This document shows, in pieces, positions 35,530-38,483 of a stretch of 38,483 bases of DNA (position 1 is the stretch's first letter; each line of letters opens with the position of its first letter). A program made the translations under genes and the position numbers. The DNA lies in NCBI GenBank assembly GCA_012841525.1, contig DUUO01000081.1, positions 1-38,483 of the forward strand, written 5' to 3'. The DNA comes from Clostridiales bacterium (GTDB lineage Bacteria; Bacillota; Clostridia; Christensenellales; DTU072). The notes below the pieces were generated by a model. That model was not told the origin of the DNA. It made no database searches and was given only the letters and a program-made list of their open reading frames with translations.

Positions 35530-36705
35530 ATGTCAAAAAAAATATCGATTATTGATGTTTCATCAGGGCAAATTCGATTAGCTCTTATTGATACGAAATA
35601 TAGCAATGCATATCTATATCATAAGGCTTTACCATATGAAGGTTATCAAGATGGTGAATTTTTTGATGTACAGGAGCTTTTTTCAAAAATAAGTTCTCTC
35701 ATTAAAGAATGCGAAGAGACAACATTTATATCATTGGATGAAATTTTAATTGGCGTACCTGGTGAATTTACTAGTGTAGTCTGTCAACATGTTGACTATG
35801 ATTTAGGCGTACGCAGAAAAGTAAATGATAAAGATGTGGCTTTTTTGTTTGAAACAGGTAGAGATAGTCTTAATGAAGAAAATCAAATCGCAATCAGCAC
35901 AGCACCTATATATTATTTGTTAGATGATAAAGAAAAAGTAATTAATCCTATTGGCAAAAATGTGAATAAACTTTCTGGATTGATTTCTTATGTGCTTTGT
36001 GAAAAAAGTTTCATTAAATTATTTGATTCAATTGCACAAAGTAATGGAGTAAAATTTAATTACACTTCCTCTATTTTAGCGGAAGTTATGTTTTTAATTC
36101 CTGAAAATGTAAGAGATCAAGGTGTTATTTTTGTTGATTATGGTTATATTTCAACAACAGTTAACTATGTTCAAGGAGATGGAATAGTTTATTCGATATC
36201 TTTTTCACTTGGTAGTGGAAATATTGCAGCGGATTTAACAATTGTTAATGAAATTCCATTTGAACATTCATTAGAATTACTGAAAAAAGTAAACTTAAAT
36301 ATTAAACCTATAACAGAAGATGAGTATGTTATTTTCATAAAAAAAGACAATTATGCATATAACATGCGAATTGTTAATGAAATAGTTTTAGCACGATTAG
36401 AAGATATCGCTGCCATAATGGAAAAAGCCATTAATATGTGTCCAAGTAATATCCCTCAAAGTGTTCCTGTAATAATTACTGGGGCAGGACTTGGAACAAT
36501 GATAGGAATAAAAGAGGTCTTTTCAAAAATATTAAATCGTCAAATTTCTTTTGTTGCACCTTCCATTCCACAACTAAATAAATATTCAGACTCATCTCTT
36601 GCTGCACTCATATTGTTAATTGACAAAGGATATCAAAAACCTTCTTTTTCTTTCAAGAAATTAATAAATAAAATCAAAAATAAGTTTAGACAAAAGTCTA
36701 GATAG
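35530..36705 (+). CDS. ftsA: FtsA-like divisome protein, divergent nucleotide site
   Basis: An actin-like membrane tether for FtsZ. The order is: an N-terminal strand IIDVSSGQIRLALID, the SHS2 insert (about 70-170, ILIGVPGEFTSVVCQ), VIFVDYGYISTTVNY (about 197-211), VIITGAGLGTMIG (about 315-327) and the C-terminal amphipathic helix (SFKKLINKIKNKFRQK) that normally binds the membrane. In ordinary FtsA the two phosphate loops read near D-I-G-[ST]-x-x-[VT] and D-[IL]-G-[GA]-x-T-[TS]; here DVSSGQ and DYGYIS replace them, so ATP binding may be altered. The name rests on position between ftsQ and ftsZ, on size and on the helix. Ribosome binding site AAAGGA. ftsZ starts 11 bases after it. Confidence 0.85.
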   Translation: MSKKISIIDVSSGQIRLALIDTKYSNAYLYHKALPYEGYQDGEFFDVQELFSKISSLIKECEETTFISLDEILIGVPGEFTSVVCQHVDYDLGVRRKVNDKDVAFLFETGRDSLNEENQIAISTAPIYYLLDDKEKVINPIGKNVNKLSGLISYVLCEKSFIKLFDSIAQSNGVKFNYTSSILAEVMFLIPENVRDQGVIFVDYGYISTTVNYVQGDGIVYSISFSLGSGNIAADLTIVNEIPFEHSLELLKKVNLNIKPITEDEYVIFIKKDNYAYNMRIVNEIVLARLEDIAAIMEKAINMCPSNIPQSVPVIITGAGLGTMIGIKEVFSKILNRQISFVAPSIPQLNKYSDSSLAALILLIDKGYQKPSFSFKKLINKIKNKFRQKSR

Positions 36706-36716
36706 GAGGAAAACAT

Positions 36717-37892
36717 ATGGCAAATGGCTATGGAATTGCAAATATCAAAGTAATTGGTGTTGGAGGTTGTGGTAACAATGCTGTAAATAGAATGATTTTT
36801 GCAAAAGTTAATTCAGCAGAATTTATAAATGCAAATACAGATTTACAAGCATTAAATGCATCAAAAGCGAGTTTAAATATTCAACTTGGGCCTACAGTAA
36901 CGAAAGGTTTGGGAGCAGGTTCAGATCCAGAAATTGGAGCAAGAGCAGCTGAAGAAAGTAAAGAAGAAATTAAAGATGCAATCAAAGATGCAGACATGCT
37001 TTTTATTACAGCAGGAATGGGTGGAGGCACGGGCACAGGTGCTGTTCCAATTATAGCTCAAATGGCACAAGAAATGGGAATTTTAACCGTGGCTGTAGTC
37101 ACTAAGCCTTTTGCGAAAATGGAAGGTGAAAGAAGAATGGAAAATGCAAATAAAGGCATAGAAAAATTAAAGCCATATGTTGACACTTTGCTTGTAATAC
37201 CAAATGAAAGATTACAAGATTTTGTTCCTAAAGGAACTCAATTTATAAAAGCTTTTCAAGTTGCAGATGATGTGCTTCGCCAAGCGATACAAGGAGTTAC
37301 AGATATCATTGCAACTCCATCTTTAATTAACTTGGATTTTGCTGATATTAAAACAATCATGAAATCCCAAGGTTATGCACATATAGGTATTGGACATGGA
37401 TCTGGTGAAAATAGAACACTAGATGCAGTTCGACAAGCTGTTCAAAGTCCTCTTCTTGAGACAAATATCCAAGGTGCTACTGGAATTATAGTTCATGTTA
37501 CTGGTGGTATGGATTTAACAATGGAAGAAGTAAATGATAGTGTTAGCTTAATTAGGGAAGTTGTTGATAGTAAAGCTAATATTATTTTTGGAATGGGAAT
37601 TGATGATACCTTAGATGAATCAGTTGTTATTACAGTTGTTGCTACAGGGTTTGATGTTAAAGCAGATGGAACCAGTAAATATAAAACAATTCAAAAGCCG
37701 ATTTTTGATAAAGAACAAGCTGATAAAAAAATGGAAAAAATTTATGGATTTGATTCAGGATCTGATGAAAAGGAGGAAGATTCAAAACAAAATAATATCA
37801 ATACAGATTCTAACTTACCGCCTTCACGTATGAATCTTGGCGAAGATAAATCCATACCTTCATTTGTAAAACGAATGAAAAATAAACGATAA
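36717..37892 (+). CDS. ftsZ: FtsZ, tubulin-like division ring protein
   Basis: The GTP-dependent tubulin homologue that forms the Z ring. Glycine-rich loop [13 protein letters not shown] (14-26), tubulin signature GGGTGTG (102-108), and the T7 loop segment INLDFADI are intact. The C-terminal conserved peptide, [12 protein letters not shown], which binds FtsA and SepF, ends the 391-residue protein after an acidic linker. A strong AGGAGG lies a few bases before the ATG. It is the last division gene; nrdR starts 105 bases later. Confidence 0.99.
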   Translation: MANGYGIANIKVIGVGGCGNNAVNRMIFAKVNSAEFINANTDLQALNASKASLNIQLGPTVTKGLGAGSDPEIGARAAEESKEEIKDAIKDADMLFITAGMGGGTGTGAVPIIAQMAQEMGILTVAVVTKPFAKMEGERRMENANKGIEKLKPYVDTLLVIPNERLQDFVPKGTQFIKAFQVADDVLRQAIQGVTDIIATPSLINLDFADIKTIMKSQGYAHIGIGHGSGENRTLDAVRQAVQSPLLETNIQGATGIIVHVTGGMDLTMEEVNDSVSLIREVVDSKANIIFGMGIDDTLDESVVITVVATGFDVKADGTSKYKTIQKPIFDKEQADKKMEKIYGFDSGSDEKEEDSKQNNINTDSNLPPSRMNLGEDKSIPSFVKRMKNKR

Positions 37893-37997
37893 TACAAATT
37901 TTATAAAATTATGTTTGGTTTTATAAAAATATTGATGGAAATGTTCTAACCATATTTTGAATTTGTATAATTTTGTAATTGTAATAGGAGATTGTTT

Positions 37998-38462
37998 ATG
38001 AAATGTCCATATTGTGATAGTTTAGAAAGCAAAGTAGTTGATAGTAGAGTAAGCGAAGATTGTAGTGCTATTCGTAGACGTCGTGAGTGTTTAAATTGCA
38101 ATAAAAGATATACAACTTATGAGAGAATAGAAATTATATCTATTCGTGTTATAAAAAATAATCAAGAAAGACAAACTTTTGATATTTCCAAGGTAAAAAA
38201 TGGAATATTAAAAGCTTGTGAAAAAAGACCTGTGTCTACAGAAAGTATAAATGAAGCAGTGGATAGAATAGAAAAAAAGATATATGCAAATGCTTCAGAT
38301 GAAATTTCTAGCAAATTAATTGGCGAATATGTTATGGAAGAATTAAAAAAATTGGATAATGTTGCATATGTAAGATTTGCTTCTGTTCATAAACAATTTA
38401 AAGATATTAGTACTTTTTACGACGAATTAGGTAAAATTATGTACGAAGAAGATAAAAAATAA
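37998..38462 (+). CDS. nrdR: NrdR, ribonucleotide reductase repressor
   Basis: A zinc-ribbon/ATP-cone regulator that represses ribonucleotide reductase genes when dATP is bound. The zinc ligands are Cys3, Cys6, Cys31 and Cys34 (MKCPYC, CLNC), followed by KRYTTYER and the ATP-cone domain (about 46-140; QTFDISKVKNGILKACEKRP). At 154 residues it is of normal family length. ATG 37998 with TAGGAG 7 bases upstream is preferred over the in-frame TTG at 37992. It follows ftsZ. No ribonucleotide reductase gene or NrdR box is seen here; the targets must lie elsewhere. Confidence 0.97.
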   Translation: MKCPYCDSLESKVVDSRVSEDCSAIRRRRECLNCNKRYTTYERIEIISIRVIKNNQERQTFDISKVKNGILKACEKRPVSTESINEAVDRIEKKIYANASDEISSKLIGEYVMEELKKLDNVAYVRFASVHKQFKDISTFYDELGKIMYEEDKK

Positions 38463-38483
38463 TATTTTATCTTAAATTTTTTA

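Noticed and set aside
37992..37997. TTG start for nrdR
   Set aside because: NrdR begins MKCPYC, which matches the ATG at 37998 with a good ribosome binding site.

Overview
The window is a chromosomal segment of a very AT-rich, low-GC Gram-positive bacterium (Bacillota, probably an uncultured Clostridia or Christensenellales-like gut lineage). Evidence for this: a CIRCE-type operator before groES-groEL, strong AGGAGG-type ribosome binding sites, a mraZ-rsmH-ftsQ-ftsA-ftsZ-nrdR run, an obg-nadD/yqeK-rsfS run, sigma-A-like promoters, and large BspA-like and MBG-repeat surface proteins. Trp is read from TGG and TGA is used as a stop, so the code is the standard bacterial one. The exact lineage is an inference. 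No phage, insertion sequence or CRISPR array was seen.

Layout. (1) 1-1717: the 3' part of a BspA-like leucine-rich-repeat protein, convergent with (2) 1788-3777: groES-groEL on the minus strand with CIRCE operator, promoter and terminator. (3) 4162-4617: a dCMP deaminase, followed by about 770 bases of T-rich DNA with no supported gene. (4) 5387-20698: a cell-surface and membrane block. It holds a 3698-residue MBG-repeat protein, a second exported membrane-anchored protein, two polytopic membrane proteins with overlapping stop and start codons, and a membrane-anchored protein whose soluble part resembles the C-terminal part of ribosomal protein uL15. (5) 20721-20887: tRNA-Leu(UAA) and tRNA-Cys(GCA) on the minus strand. 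(6) 21224-26892: housekeeping genes: pseudouridine synthase, endonuclease III, obg, a nadD-yqeK fusion, rsfS, tsaE, tsaB, rimI. (7) 27536-32440: trigger factor, clpP, clpX, engB and a metallophosphoesterase. (8) 32694-38462: a reduced division cluster mraZ-rsmH-(ftsL-position orf)-ftsQ-ftsA-ftsZ-nrdR, with no mur, mraY or ftsI genes between.

How the genes work together. GroES/GroEL, trigger factor and ClpXP form a protein-folding and quality-control set, with groES under a probable HrcA operator and clpP behind its own palindrome. Obg, RsfS, EngB, RluA-type synthase, TsaE/TsaB and RimI all act on ribosomes or tRNA. The last 6 kb encodes division and its local regulators.

The most unusual part is the 15 kb surface block. 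The giant protein is built from about 20 diverged MBG-type repeats plus a YDG-type domain and one C-terminal membrane anchor, and it sits upstream of four uncharacterised membrane proteins. This is the best candidate here for an undescribed system, but its function cannot be read from sequence alone.
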